A DNA stretch of 64,000 nucleotides from Paracoccus sp. SCSIO 75233 (GTDB lineage Bacteria > Pseudomonadota > Alphaproteobacteria > Rhodobacterales > Rhodobacteraceae): contig NZ_CP115757.1 in NCBI RefSeq assembly GCF_027912675.1, positions 2,232,001 to 2,296,000 of the forward strand, in the 5' to 3' direction. Below, piece after piece: positions 1 to 7,899 of this stretch; within the stretch, counting starts at the first letter, position 1; every line of letters begins with the position of its first letter. The translations under genes and the position numbers were made by a program. The notes under the pieces were generated by a model, which was not told the origin of the DNA, searched no databases, and worked only from the letters and a program-made list of their open reading frames with translations.

Positions 1-404
1 AGGCTATGGGCAAGGATGTCACCGGCCGTCATTTGCAGGTCTTCGTCATCGGCTGCGCCGTGATCGGTGTGGCCGGGGCGATGATGATCACCCATGACGG
101 GCTGATGGCCCCGACCCAGTATAACCCGCTGCGCTACACCTTCCTGATCTGGGTGATGGTGATTGTGGGTGGTTCAGGCAATAACTGGGGCGCCGCCCTT
201 GGCGGGATCCTGATCTGGTTCCTGTGGATCAAGGCGGAAAGCTGGGGGCCGCAACTGATCAGCCTGCTGACCGCACCGCTGCCGCCGGGCGAGGTGAAAT
301 CACATCTGCTCGGCAGCGCCCCGCATATGCGCTTCATCGCTATGGGGTTGGTGCTGCTTCTGGTCCTGCGCTTCGCCCCACGCGGGCTGGTGCCGGAGAA
401 GTAG
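1..404 (+). CDS. livM: Branched-chain amino acid ABC transporter permease LivM, C-terminal part
   Basis: Partial gene; the 5' end lies outside the window and the reading frame is open from base 3. The 133 visible residues are very hydrophobic, with about three membrane segments. They carry the LivM-type stretch WVMVIVGGSGNNWGAALGG, followed by a final membrane segment and the ending RGLVPEK. LivM is one of two inner-membrane permeases of the high-affinity Leu/Ile/Val importer and works with LivH, the ATPases LivG and LivF and a periplasmic binding protein. No other liv gene is visible downstream, and a strong hairpin follows the stop, so this is probably the last gene of its operon. Confidence 0.85.
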   Translation, partial: AMGKDVTGRHLQVFVIGCAVIGVAGAMMITHDGLMAPTQYNPLRYTFLIWVMVIVGGSGNNWGAALGGILIWFLWIKAESWGPQLISLLTAPLPPGEVKSHLLGSAPHMRFIAMGLVLLLVLRFAPRGLVPEK

Positions 405-416
405 GGCAACACCCGG

Positions 417-447
417 AACCGGGGCCGGACAACCGGCCCCGTTATTT
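417..447 (+). terminator. Rho-independent terminator after livM
   Basis: Perfect 8-bp stem GGGGCCGG/CCGGCCCC (421-428 and 433-440) with an ACAA loop, extended by AAC/GTT across one bulged base and followed by GTTATTT. It lies 16 bases after the livM stop. The rest of 448-610 contains nothing I can identify. Confidence 0.7.
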
Positions 448-610
448 CCGGCCCAATCTGCCTGTAACGCCGAAAGCAAGGGCCGGGGATGATTGCCATC
501 CCCGGCCCTGCTTCCATCCATCGGGACAGATAAGCTGTTGTGACAGGCTCATTTGCCGATTTCCGCAGGGCATGACGGCCCTGCGGACCAACGGCCCTCA
601 GCCTGCCAGG

Positions 611-1135
611 TCAGCAGTTCCGCGCAAAAACCGAAGACGACCACAGCCGCCCATTGGCATCACGCGCCACCGCCGCACCGCCCTGCTTGTAACGGCGGTT
701 CATCATGTTCTTCCGGTGACCCGGCGATTCAGTCCACAATTGCAGCGCCATCGGAATATTCGGCGTGTTCCCGACATTCTCCGAAATCTGACAATAGCGC
801 CCGCACGCGGCATACACACGCTGTCCCGCTGAACTGCCGCCCGCGCCGGTGTGGCCAAGCGATTGCGTCTTTGCCATGTAACAGGCCTGCACCTGCGCCG
901 CGCGATCCAGCGTGGCAACGCGCTGAACCGGTGCCAGCCCGGCTGCCTGCCGCTTGGCATTGACCCCGGCGAAAACCGCATTCCCCTCTGCCGGCAAAAG
1001 CTGACAGCTTTCAGGAATATCCATCGCCCCGGCCGCCCCGCCGCCGCCGCTGAGTGTCCCGACCGGAAGCGTCACAACACAGCCCGCCAGAGCGGTTAAA
1101 GCCGCCGTCGCGGCAATCGTCTTCATAATTTTCAT
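611..1135 (-). CDS. CAP-domain (SCP/PR-1 like) lipoprotein
   Basis: 174 residues. A short lysine-containing start, a hydrophobic stretch and the lipobox LAGC (Cys19) predict a lipoprotein. A glycine-rich linker (about 29-35) leads to a CAP domain that keeps the family pattern: alanine- and cysteine-rich helix, GHTG, a SENVG segment matching the family GENI box, and SPGHRKNMMN near the end. CAP proteins are extracytoplasmic; many bacterial ones have no known activity. The start is supported by AAGGA 7 bases upstream. The next gene on the same strand also encodes a CAP-domain lipoprotein, so the two look like diverged tandem paralogues. Six cysteines remain after the lipobox Cys, which suggests disulfides. 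Confidence 0.75.
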   Translation of the reverse strand: MKIMKTIAATAALTALAGCVVTLPVGTLSGGGGAAGAMDIPESCQLLPAEGNAVFAGVNAKRQAAGLAPVQRVATLDRAAQVQACYMAKTQSLGHTGAGGSSAGQRVYAACGRYCQISENVGNTPNIPMALQLWTESPGHRKNMMNRRYKQGGAAVARDANGRLWSSSVFARNC

Positions 1136-1163
1136 TCAAGTATCCTTAGGTTGCGGGCTGCGA

Positions 1164-1739
1164 TCAGCCGCAATTATCTGCCATAACAACCGACCACCAA
1201 TAACGGCCACCCGACTGGACGACCCCAATACCGGCATCATCGAATTTCTGATGCACGGCAATTTCTTCATCAGGCGGATGCCCCATCCACGCCGCAACCT
1301 GCGCATAAGGATCGCGCGCGCGCCCAATCAACTGCGCCGACGAACACGCGGTATATTCGACCGCACGGACCCTGTGCACCACAGACGACCCGTTTGATCC
1401 CACCACCGTCGCCCGACCCATCGTCGCCATATCACAGGCATGGGCCTGCGCCGCGAAGCCCAGGTTTTCGACAAACTTCAACGGGGAGCGGCCAAGCCTC
1501 ACCCGCTCGGCATTTATCTGCTCCTGCATCTGCGCAACCAGATCGGCATCCGGCGCCGCGCAGACGGGACCAATCACCTCAACCGCAGGATCGGGCAGTG
1601 TCGGGTCGAACACCTGACCCACGGACAGCGAGGCATTGCTGTCCCCGGCAGAGGCGAACTCGTCCGGTGTGCAGCCGGCGAGCCCCAAGGCAGCGACGCC
1701 GATCAGCGCCATGAACAGTCGCGAAGGGGTGCGAATCAT
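1164..1739 (-). CDS. Second CAP-domain lipoprotein, divergent
   Basis: 191 residues from the ATG at 1739, chosen because it directly precedes an R-x-hydrophobic signal ending in the lipobox LGLAGC and has GGGAG a few bases upstream. The frame stays open for 59 more codons upstream but that stretch is not signal-like. The CAP core is weaker than in the neighbour: the helix AQAHACDMATMG is kept, the FSHxG-type segment reads VVHRVRA, and the C-terminal part has WMGHPPDEEIAVHQ and WWSVVMADNCG. The two lipoprotein genes are 28 bases apart and probably co-transcribed. Divergent from guaA. Function unknown. Confidence 0.65.
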   Translation of the reverse strand: MIRTPSRLFMALIGVAALGLAGCTPDEFASAGDSNASLSVGQVFDPTLPDPAVEVIGPVCAAPDADLVAQMQEQINAERVRLGRSPLKFVENLGFAAQAHACDMATMGRATVVGSNGSSVVHRVRAVEYTACSSAQLIGRARDPYAQVAAWMGHPPDEEIAVHQKFDDAGIGVVQSGGRYWWSVVMADNCG

Positions 1740-1918
1740 AATTTGCTCCCGACAGCTAGAAGTCATTGTTCCCACAGTTGATTTCACAACTGCCCGTTTT
1801 GCAATGCGTTTCCCCGGTTCTTTACATAAACTGCAACCTAAAAGTGACAGGGCCAGACGGGGCTGCGGCAGCGCCGCGCCCCTTGCCTCGCCGCGCGCCG
1901 CGCCGTAAATGCCCAAGC

Positions 1919-3472
1919 ATGACCCAGCATCAGCGCCTCCTCATCATCGATTTCGGTTCCCAGGTCACTCAGCTTATCGCGCGCCGCCTGCGCGAGCTGG
2001 ATGTGTATTGCGAGATCCACCCCTATCAGAACGTCACCGATGCCACGCTGGCGGAGATTGCGCCGAAAGCCGTGATCCTCTCGGGCGGGCCGGACAGCGT
2101 GACCCGCGAAGGCAGCCCGCGCGCGCCGGATGCGCTGTGGTCGATGGGCGTGCCGGTCTTCGGCATCTGTTATGGCCAGCAGGTAATGATGACCCAGCTT
2201 GGCGGTCGGGTCGAGGCGGGCCACCACGCCGAATATGGCCGCGCCTTCGTGACCCCCGCACCAGGCCATAGAAAGGACGGCATCTTCGCCGGCCTCTCCG
2301 ACCGCGAACAGGTCTGGATGAGCCACGGCGACCGCGTCACCGAACTCGCCCCGGGGTTCGAGGTGATCGGCACCTCGCCCAATGCGCCTTTCGCCATCAC
2401 CGCCGACGAATCGCGCAGCTTCTTCGCCGTGCAGTTCCACCCGGAGGTCCATCACACCCCGAACGGCAAAACCATGCTGGAGAATTTCATCCGCATGGCA
2501 GGCTTCACCGGCGACTGGACCATGGCCGCTTACCGGGATGAGGCGATCCGCAAGATCCGCGAACAGGTCGGCGACAAACGCGTCATTTGCGGGCTGTCGG
2601 GCGGCGTCGACAGCTCAGTCGCCGCCGTGCTGATCCACGAGGCGATCGGCGACCAGCTCACCTGCGTCTTCGTCGATCACGGGCTGCTCAGGCAGAACGA
2701 GGCCGAGGAAGTCGTGACCATGTTCCGCGACAACTACAACATCCCGCTGATCCACGCCGACGAATCCGATCTGTTCATCGGCGCGCTCGAAGGCGTCTCC
2801 GACCCTGAGGTCAAGCGCAAGACCATCGGCAAGCTGTTCATCGACGTCTTCCAGAAATACGCCAACGGGATCGACGGCGCAGAATTCCTCGCCCAGGGCA
2901 CGCTCTACCCCGATGTCATCGAAAGCGTGTCCTTCTCGGGCGGCCCCTCGGTCACCATCAAGTCGCACCATAATGTCGGCGGCCTGCCGGAGAAGATGGG
3001 CCTGAAACTGGTCGAACCCCTCCGCGAGCTGTTCAAGGACGAGGTCCGGGCACTGGGCCGCGAACTCGGCCTCCCCGACAGCTTCATCGGCCGTCACCCC
3101 TTCCCCGGCCCCGGCCTCGCCATCCGCTGCCCCGGCGAGATCACCCGTGAGAAACTGGAAATCCTGCGCAAGGCCGACGCCGTCTATATCGACCAGATCC
3201 GCAAGCACGGGCTCTATGACGAAATCTGGCAGGCCTTCGTCGCCATCCTGCCGGTCCGCACCGTTGGCGTCATGGGTGACGGGCGCACCTATGATTACGC
3301 CTGCGCCCTGCGCGCGGTCACCAGCGTGGACGGCATGACTGCGGATTACTACCCGTTCAGCCACGATTTCCTGGGCGAGACCGCCACCCGCATCATCAAC
3401 GAGGTGAAGGGCATAAACCGGGTCACCTACGACATCACCTCAAAACCCCCCGGCACAATCGAATGGGAATAG
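1919..3472 (+). CDS. guaA: GMP synthase (glutamine-hydrolysing)
   Basis: 517 residues, the usual length. It makes GMP from XMP, ATP and glutamine in the last step of guanine nucleotide synthesis. The class I glutamine amidotransferase domain (about 1-195) has nucleophile Cys84 in FGICYGQQ and the His174/Glu176 pair in QFHPEV. The ATP-pyrophosphatase domain has the P-loop GLSGGVDSS (225-233) and the C-terminal dimerisation domain ends in KPPGTIEWE. The start [15 protein letters not shown] matches the family; the frame is open 51 codons upstream but those residues are not homologous. Convergent with the next gene. No guaB is adjacent. Confidence 0.97.
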   Translation: MTQHQRLLIIDFGSQVTQLIARRLRELDVYCEIHPYQNVTDATLAEIAPKAVILSGGPDSVTREGSPRAPDALWSMGVPVFGICYGQQVMMTQLGGRVEAGHHAEYGRAFVTPAPGHRKDGIFAGLSDREQVWMSHGDRVTELAPGFEVIGTSPNAPFAITADESRSFFAVQFHPEVHHTPNGKTMLENFIRMAGFTGDWTMAAYRDEAIRKIREQVGDKRVICGLSGGVDSSVAAVLIHEAIGDQLTCVFVDHGLLRQNEAEEVVTMFRDNYNIPLIHADESDLFIGALEGVSDPEVKRKTIGKLFIDVFQKYANGIDGAEFLAQGTLYPDVIESVSFSGGPSVTIKSHHNVGGLPEKMGLKLVEPLRELFKDEVRALGRELGLPDSFIGRHPFPGPGLAIRCPGEITREKLEILRKADAVYIDQIRKHGLYDEIWQAFVAILPVRTVGVMGDGRTYDYACALRAVTSVDGMTADYYPFSHDFLGETATRIINEVKGINRVTYDITSKPPGTIEWE

Positions 3473-3491
3473 GGCGGCTGGCACGCCGCCC
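3472..3491. terminator. Hairpin between convergent guaA and acyl-CoA dehydrogenase genes
   Basis: Stem GGGCGGC/GCCGCCC (3472-3478 and 3485-3491) with a 6-base loop, starting at the last base of the guaA stop codon. There is no clear T-run, so it may stall polymerase from either side or act with Rho. Confidence 0.4.
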
Positions 3492-3503
3492 CAGCCCGTG
3501 ATC

Positions 3504-4412
3504 TCAGCCCTTGCCGTCTGGCTCAAGGAACCCCTCGCGGGCGAATTCCGGATCGGGATAGTTGTAGAAACCCGCGCCTGAGCCGATGCCGAGCTTGCCC
3601 TTGTCGATGAACTCGGTCTTGACGAATTCCGCCTGTTCCTTAGCGGTCGGATCGCCCATCTCCGCCAGCCCCTCCAACAGGTGATAGGCGACCTGCATCC
3701 CGACCTTGTCCAGCATCTCGATCGGGCCGGTCCCGCCCATGCAGATACGCCAGACCCGGTCGACATCCTGATGACTGCCGACACCGGTCCGTACCAGCTC
3801 GATTGCCGCACGCATGAACGGGATCAGAAGCGAGTTGAGGATATAGCCCGGCTGTTCCTTCTCGATCTGGATCGGCACCAACCCGATTTCGCGCGCAAAT
3901 TCGGAAACCGTCTCGCGCATCGCGGGATCGGTCTGCGGCGTCAGCATCACCTCACCGATATTCGCCTCCCACACTTTCACGCAGAAATGCAGCGTCAGGA
4001 ATTTCTTCGGACGGTCCACGAAATCCAGCATCATGCTGGGCAGAAGCGATGAAGTATTGGTGCAGAAAATCGTCTTTTCGGGCGCAAGGCGCGAAGCATT
4101 CTGCCAGAACTCCTGCTTGATCTTCAGGTTCTCCGGCACCTGCTCGATGACAAGATCGGCATCGGCAAGCGCCGCCTCCAGATCCGTGGTCCGGGTGATC
4201 CGGGCCATTGCCGCCTCGACCTCTTCGCGGCTCGCACCACGCTCTTTTACGAACTCATCCCCATAGGACGAAAAAAATGTCTCGCTGCGTTTCAATCCTT
4301 CCTCAAACGCATCGTAGACAACGACAGTTTTGCCATGCCACGCCGCCTGCCAGGCAACCTGCGATCCCATGACACCTGCGCCAGCCACAACAAGGCTTTC
4401 AACGACACTCAT
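3504..4412 (-). CDS. 3-hydroxyacyl-CoA dehydrogenase family protein
   Basis: 302 residues. The N-terminal Rossmann fold has GAGVMG (11-16) for NAD and is followed by the 3HCDH C-terminal domain with QPGYILNSLL and GPIEMLDKVG. The size fits a single-function (S)-3-hydroxybutyryl-CoA or related 3-hydroxyacyl dehydrogenase rather than the large fused beta-oxidation enzyme. Substrate cannot be fixed from sequence; 3-hydroxybutyryl-CoA, and less likely a carnitine-type substrate, are possible. The start at 4412 has a near-perfect AGGAGA site; a longer open frame upstream to 4592 is non-homologous. A likely etfA end sits at the far edge of the window, but nothing adjacent belongs to fatty-acid oxidation. 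Confidence 0.85.
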   Translation of the reverse strand: MSVVESLVVAGAGVMGSQVAWQAAWHGKTVVVYDAFEEGLKRSETFFSSYGDEFVKERGASREEVEAAMARITRTTDLEAALADADLVIEQVPENLKIKQEFWQNASRLAPEKTIFCTNTSSLLPSMMLDFVDRPKKFLTLHFCVKVWEANIGEVMLTPQTDPAMRETVSEFAREIGLVPIQIEKEQPGYILNSLLIPFMRAAIELVRTGVGSHQDVDRVWRICMGGTGPIEMLDKVGMQVAYHLLEGLAEMGDPTAKEQAEFVKTEFIDKGKLGIGSGAGFYNYPDPEFAREGFLEPDGKG

Positions 4413-4639
4413 GCTTATCTCCTCTGGATGAGCGGATGTTCCGAATATCCTAAAAACAGTACCTGACAACTTAACTACAAAAGCCAGCGAACTGTCTACC
4501 GCGCGCGCCGCCGAATGCGCCGGCCATGCCGCATCGGGCAAAGGCGTCGGCCAATCGGGACACGGGCATCGCGTCGAAACAAAGCCACGCAAATCCGTCG
4601 CGGCATTTCAGCGTCGCACCCGGATCCGCGCCGCGATCC
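4413..4639. other. Intergenic space, first part of a 399-base gap
   Basis: Divergent spacer between the acyl-CoA dehydrogenase gene and the DUF72 gene. I see no gene here. The second part of the gap holds the GTGTAC repeat array (4640-4690) and the DUF72 leader. Confidence 0.5.
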
Positions 4640-4690
4640 GTGTACCATCTGTGTACAGCCTGTGTACGCCCTGTGTACGCGCTGTGCCCC
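4640..4690 (+). repeat. GTGTAC 11-bp tandem repeat array A
   Basis: Four GTGTAC cores start at 4640, 4651, 4662 and 4673, exactly 11 bases apart. A fifth, decayed unit starting GTGCCC is in register at 4684. The units read GTGTACCATCT, GTGTACAGCCT, GTGTACGCCCT and GTGTACGCGCT. The core sits on the same strand as the downstream DUF72 gene, whose ATG is 128 bases after the start of the fifth unit. The same repeat occurs at two other intergenic sites in this window (32421-32470 and 55009-55063). Function unknown. Confidence 0.85.
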
Positions 4691-4811
4691 GCCAAACCCA
4701 GCAATCACTGGCCCGCCCCGCCGCCACCCCGCAATCCTCAGGAATGCAACGCCCGATCCTGTTGCCTGCCGGATTTTGCGATAAGCTAAGACAAGCAAAA
4801 CGGAGGACAAC

Positions 4812-5543
4812 ATGATCCGCATCGGCATCGGCGGCTGGAACTTCCCGGAATGGCGCGGCGGCGTGTTCTACCCTGAAGGCCTGCCCCAGAAACGCGAGCT
4901 GGAATTTGCCAGTAACGCGCTTTCCAGCATCGAGATCAACGCCACCTATTATCGCGGCCAGAAACCCGAGACCTTCGCCAAATGGCGCGCCGAAGCCCCT
5001 GACGATTTCGTCTTTGCGCTGAAGGCCAGCCGCTTCGCCACCAACCGCAAAATACTGGCCGATGCCGGGGACTCCGTCCAGCGTTTCCTGACCTCTGGCA
5101 TCACCGAACTCGGCCCGAAGCTGGGTCCGATCAACTGGCAATTCGCGGAAACCAAGCAGTTCGACGCAGATGATTTCGCAGCCTTCCTCGCCCTGCTCCC
5201 GGACGCGCAAGACGGCCTGCCCCTTCGTCACGCCATCGAGGCGCGTCACCCCAGCTTCGCCGCCCCCGAAGCCGCCGTTCTCTGCCGCGCGCGCAATATC
5301 GCGCTGATCCGCTCCGGCGACAGCAAGTTCCCCGATATCGACGTTGAAACAGCGGATTTCGCCTATCTGCGCATCATGGGCACGACCGATATCGAGAACG
5401 GATATGACCAGCAGGGGCTGGACCATTGGGCGGCGGAGGCGCGGCGCATGGCCGCCAATCGCGACCTTTACCTCTATGTCATCTCAGGGCAGAAACACCG
5501 CAATCCGGCCTGTGCCCTTGCCCTGATCGAAAGGCTCACATGA
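4812..5543 (+). CDS. DUF72 (YecE-like) protein
   Basis: 243 residues with the DUF72 signature start IRIGIGGWNFPEWRGGVFYP, then SSIEINATYY, FALKASRFATN, the segment KLGPINWQFAE, and the late stretch FAYLRIMGT. The family folds as a TIM barrel and has no settled biochemical role. A CGGAGGA ribosome site lies just before the ATG. The stop overlaps the start of the next gene by 4 bases (ATGA), so they are translated as a pair. The GTGTAC repeat array A lies upstream. Confidence 0.88.
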   Translation: MIRIGIGGWNFPEWRGGVFYPEGLPQKRELEFASNALSSIEINATYYRGQKPETFAKWRAEAPDDFVFALKASRFATNRKILADAGDSVQRFLTSGITELGPKLGPINWQFAETKQFDADDFAAFLALLPDAQDGLPLRHAIEARHPSFAAPEAAVLCRARNIALIRSGDSKFPDIDVETADFAYLRIMGTTDIENGYDQQGLDHWAAEARRMAANRDLYLYVISGQKHRNPACALALIERLT

Positions 5544-5881
5544 CCTGCTCCTGCGGCCAGAATCACGCCCCGTCCGCCTCCCTCAACCGCCCAGCACCCG
5601 CCCCCGGCCAGATCGCCCTCAGCGGCAGGCTGATCTGTGTTGACAGCAGTCAACTTCTGATCGTTCTGTCCCATCTTTCCGACCACATCGCCGCCAGCCG
5701 GGCAGAGCCGGGATGCCTGTTCTTCGACATCGCCCAGACCGACGACCCGCTGATCTGGCAGGTGGAGGAACTCTACGAAGACGAAGCCGCGCTGAAGGCC
5801 CATAAAGCCCGCACCGCCGCCAGCATCTGGGCCGAGAAAACCGCCGCCCTCACCCGCGATATTCACCGCATCGACGGCTAA
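5540..5881 (+). CDS. Antibiotic-biosynthesis-monooxygenase (ABM) domain protein
   Basis: 113 residues, with a cysteine-containing head [10 protein letters not shown] and then a small ABM-type ferredoxin-like fold: [57 protein letters not shown] proteins are usually dimers and include quinone or quinol monooxygenases and heme-degrading enzymes; most are uncharacterised. The start overlaps the DUF72 stop. The stop shares the sequence CTAA with the stop of aroQ on the other strand, so the two convergent genes overlap by 4 bases. Confidence 0.75.
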   Translation: MTCSCGQNHAPSASLNRPAPAPGQIALSGRLICVDSSQLLIVLSHLSDHIAASRAEPGCLFFDIAQTDDPLIWQVEELYEDEAALKAHKARTAASIWAEKTAALTRDIHRIDG

Positions 5882-6309
5882 CCGACCAGCTTGCAGATCC
5901 GCGCCACCGCGGCCGCATAGCCGTCCACGCCCAGCCCGGCAATCACCGCATCGGCGCGCTTGCTGACATAAGAAACATGCCGGAACGCCTCGCGTTTATG
6001 GACCTGGCTGATATGCACCTCGATCACCGGACCCGCAAACGTGTTCAGCGCATCGAGCACCGCCACGGAGGTATGCGTCAGCGCCCCCGGATTAATCACG
6101 ATCCCGACCGCATTTTCCCGCGCCTCATGAATCCAGTCGATCAGCTGACCTTCCCAGTTCGACTGCTTCTGCACGACATCGAACCCGTCTGCACAGGCCG
6201 CGCGCGCCAGCGCTTCGACATCGGCCAACGTCTCATGGCCATAAATCTCCGGCTCCCGCTGCCCCAGCAGATTCAGGTTCGGACCGTTCAGAAGTAAAAC
6301 ACTTTTCAT
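5878..6309 (-). CDS. aroQ: Type II 3-dehydroquinate dehydratase
   Basis: 143 residues, typical for the small dodecameric class II enzyme, which converts 3-dehydroquinate to 3-dehydroshikimate in the shikimate pathway. Diagnostic features are the opening [20 protein letters not shown] with catalytic Tyr23, [32 protein letters not shown] and [15 protein letters not shown] carrying the active-site histidine. An AGGAGA ribosome site precedes the ATG. It lies downstream of moxR on the same strand but is separated by hairpins, so it is probably a separate unit. Confidence 0.96.
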   Translation of the reverse strand: MKSVLLLNGPNLNLLGQREPEIYGHETLADVEALARAACADGFDVVQKQSNWEGQLIDWIHEARENAVGIVINPGALTHTSVAVLDALNTFAGPVIEVHISQVHKREAFRHVSYVSKRADAVIAGLGVDGYAAAVARICKLVG

Positions 6310-6373
6310 TCAACTCTCCTTCGCAGCACCAACCCGACTGTCAGCCATCGCCGCCAGACTGACAAGCGCCCTT

Positions 6374-6438
6374 CACCCTGGCCCAAATATCCCGGGGGTA
6401 AGCGCCGCCTCGGCGCGAGGGGGCAGCGCCCCTGCCCC
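6374..6438 (-). repeat. Dispersed repeat with two hairpins, probable moxR terminator
   Basis: Positions 6374-6397 contain CACCCTGGCC followed by CAAATATCCCGGGG. The reverse complement of 25396-25419 matches this at 22 of 24 positions. It is followed by CGCCG/CGGCG and then GGGGCAG/CTGCCCC (6420-6426, 6432-6438). The element begins 3 bases beyond the moxR stop on the minus strand, so it probably ends the moxR transcript. Both copies in the window flank a gene end. Confidence 0.55.
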
Positions 6439-6441
6439 GTT

Positions 6442-7284
6442 TCAGCGACCCTGACGCCGGGCCATGAAGGCCAGCTTTTCGAACAGGGCCACGTCCTGCT
6501 CGTTCTTCAGCAGGGCCCCGTGCAGCTTCGGCAGCATCTCCCCCGGCTCTTTCTTCAGATCCTCCGGCCCGAGATCTTCGGCAAGGATAAGTTTAAGCCA
6601 GTCCAGCAACTCGGAGGTCGAAGGTTTCTTCTTCAGCCCCGGCACCTCGCGGATCTCGAAGAACTGGCTCAGCGCGGCATCCAGCAGGCGCGGCTTCAGA
6701 CCGGGGTAATGCACCTCCACGATCTCTTTCAGCGTCTCCGAATCCGGGAAGCGGATATAGTGGAAAAAGCACCGCCGCAGGAATGCGTCGGGCAGTTCCT
6801 TTTCGTTGTTGGAGGTGATGATGACCACCGGGCGATGCGCGGCCTCTACGGTTTCTCCGGTCTCGTAGACATGAAATTCCATCCGGTCGAGTTCCTGCAG
6901 CAGGTCATTCGGAAACTCGATATCCGCCTTGTCGATCTCGTCGATCAGCAGCACAACCTTCCCCGGAGCTTCAAAGGCCTGCCACAGCTTGCCCTTGCGG
7001 ATGTAATTGGCCACGTCATGCACCCGGGCATCACCAAGCTGGCTGTCGCGCAACCGGCTGACCGCGTCGTATTCATACAGGCCTTGCTGCGCCTTGGTGG
7101 TTGATTTCACGTTCCATTCGATGATCGGCAATTCCAGCGAGGCGGCGACCTGACGGGCGAGCTCGGTCTTGCCGGTGCCGGGTTCGCCCTTGACCAGAAG
7201 CGGACGCTCCAGCGTGACCGCGGCATTGACCGCAATGGCCAGTTCCGGCGGCGCGACATAGCTGGCAGTGGAGGCGAATTGCAT
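6442..7284 (-). CDS. MoxR-family AAA+ ATPase
   Basis: 280 residues. Walker A GEPGTGKT (33-40), Walker B VVLLIDEIDKAD, sensor TSNNEKELPDAFLRRC with the arginine finger region, and a C-terminal lid. MoxR ATPases act as chaperones that mature or load metals or cofactors into partner enzymes, usually with a von Willebrand factor A protein encoded next door. No VWA gene is present on either side here: aroQ is downstream and dksA is divergent upstream. The partner must be elsewhere or be lost. The ribosome site is weak (GAGGG). Confidence 0.9.
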   Translation of the reverse strand: MQFASTASYVAPPELAIAVNAAVTLERPLLVKGEPGTGKTELARQVAASLELPIIEWNVKSTTKAQQGLYEYDAVSRLRDSQLGDARVHDVANYIRKGKLWQAFEAPGKVVLLIDEIDKADIEFPNDLLQELDRMEFHVYETGETVEAAHRPVVIITSNNEKELPDAFLRRCFFHYIRFPDSETLKEIVEVHYPGLKPRLLDAALSQFFEIREVPGLKKKPSTSELLDWLKLILAEDLGPEDLKKEPGEMLPKLHGALLKNEQDVALFEKLAFMARRQGR

Positions 7285-7447
7285 GGCGGACCCTCTCTTT
7301 CGCGCGCGACCCTATCCGGCCCCCGCCCGCGCGGCAAGCTCGCGATGATGTGAGCTTTGGCGTCGGGGGTAGTGACATCGTCATCCGCATCCATTATGGG
7401 AGGCCCGAGGATCCGGGGGGACCAACACCCGACCTGTCGGAGGACGC

Positions 7448-7870
7448 ATGAAACCGCAGATTTTCCTGCCAGATGATTACCGCCCTGCCGATGACGAGCC
7501 GTTTATGAACGATCGTCAGCTGGAGTATTTTCGTCGAAAGCTGGAGACATGGAAGGCCGAGCTGATCGAGCAGTCAGCCGAGACGCTGGAGGGTTTGCAG
7601 CAAAGCGCGCGCAACGTCCCCGATCTCGCCGACCGCGCCTCGGAAGAAACCGACCGCGCGCTTGAACTGCGCACCCGCGACCGTCAGCGCAAGCTGGTCG
7701 GCAAGATCGACGCCGCACTGCGCCGGATCGCAGAAGGCGAATACGGCTATTGCGAGGTCACCGGAGAGCCGATCAGCCTCAGACGGCTGGACGCACGTCC
7801 GATTGCAACCATGACCGTCGCCGCGCAGGAAAAGCACGAACGCCGCGAGCGTGTGCATCGCGACGACTGA
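7448..7870 (+). CDS. dksA: DksA-type RNA polymerase secondary-channel regulator
   Basis: 140 residues. It has the DksA layout: N-terminal segment, a coiled coil (about 20-95) whose tip carries LADRASEETDRALELRTRDR, then a zinc-finger region and C-terminal helix. DksA works with ppGpp in the stringent response. The finger keeps only one cysteine (YGYCEVTGEPISLRRLDARP); the other zinc ligands of the four-Cys form are absent, as I recall also for some alphaproteobacterial homologues. GGAGG lies before the start. Divergent from moxR. Confidence 0.92.
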   Translation: MKPQIFLPDDYRPADDEPFMNDRQLEYFRRKLETWKAELIEQSAETLEGLQQSARNVPDLADRASEETDRALELRTRDRQRKLVGKIDAALRRIAEGEYGYCEVTGEPISLRRLDARPIATMTVAAQEKHERRERVHRDD

Positions 7871-7899
7871 GGCGAGACTGACACTGCTGTAAACCCGGA

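Noticed and set aside
4640..4690. Possible CRISPR array or short peptide gene in the GTGTAC repeats
   Set aside because: Units are 11 bases with no spacers, which is not CRISPR. The small frames reading through the array have no start signal and are not kept among the three copies.
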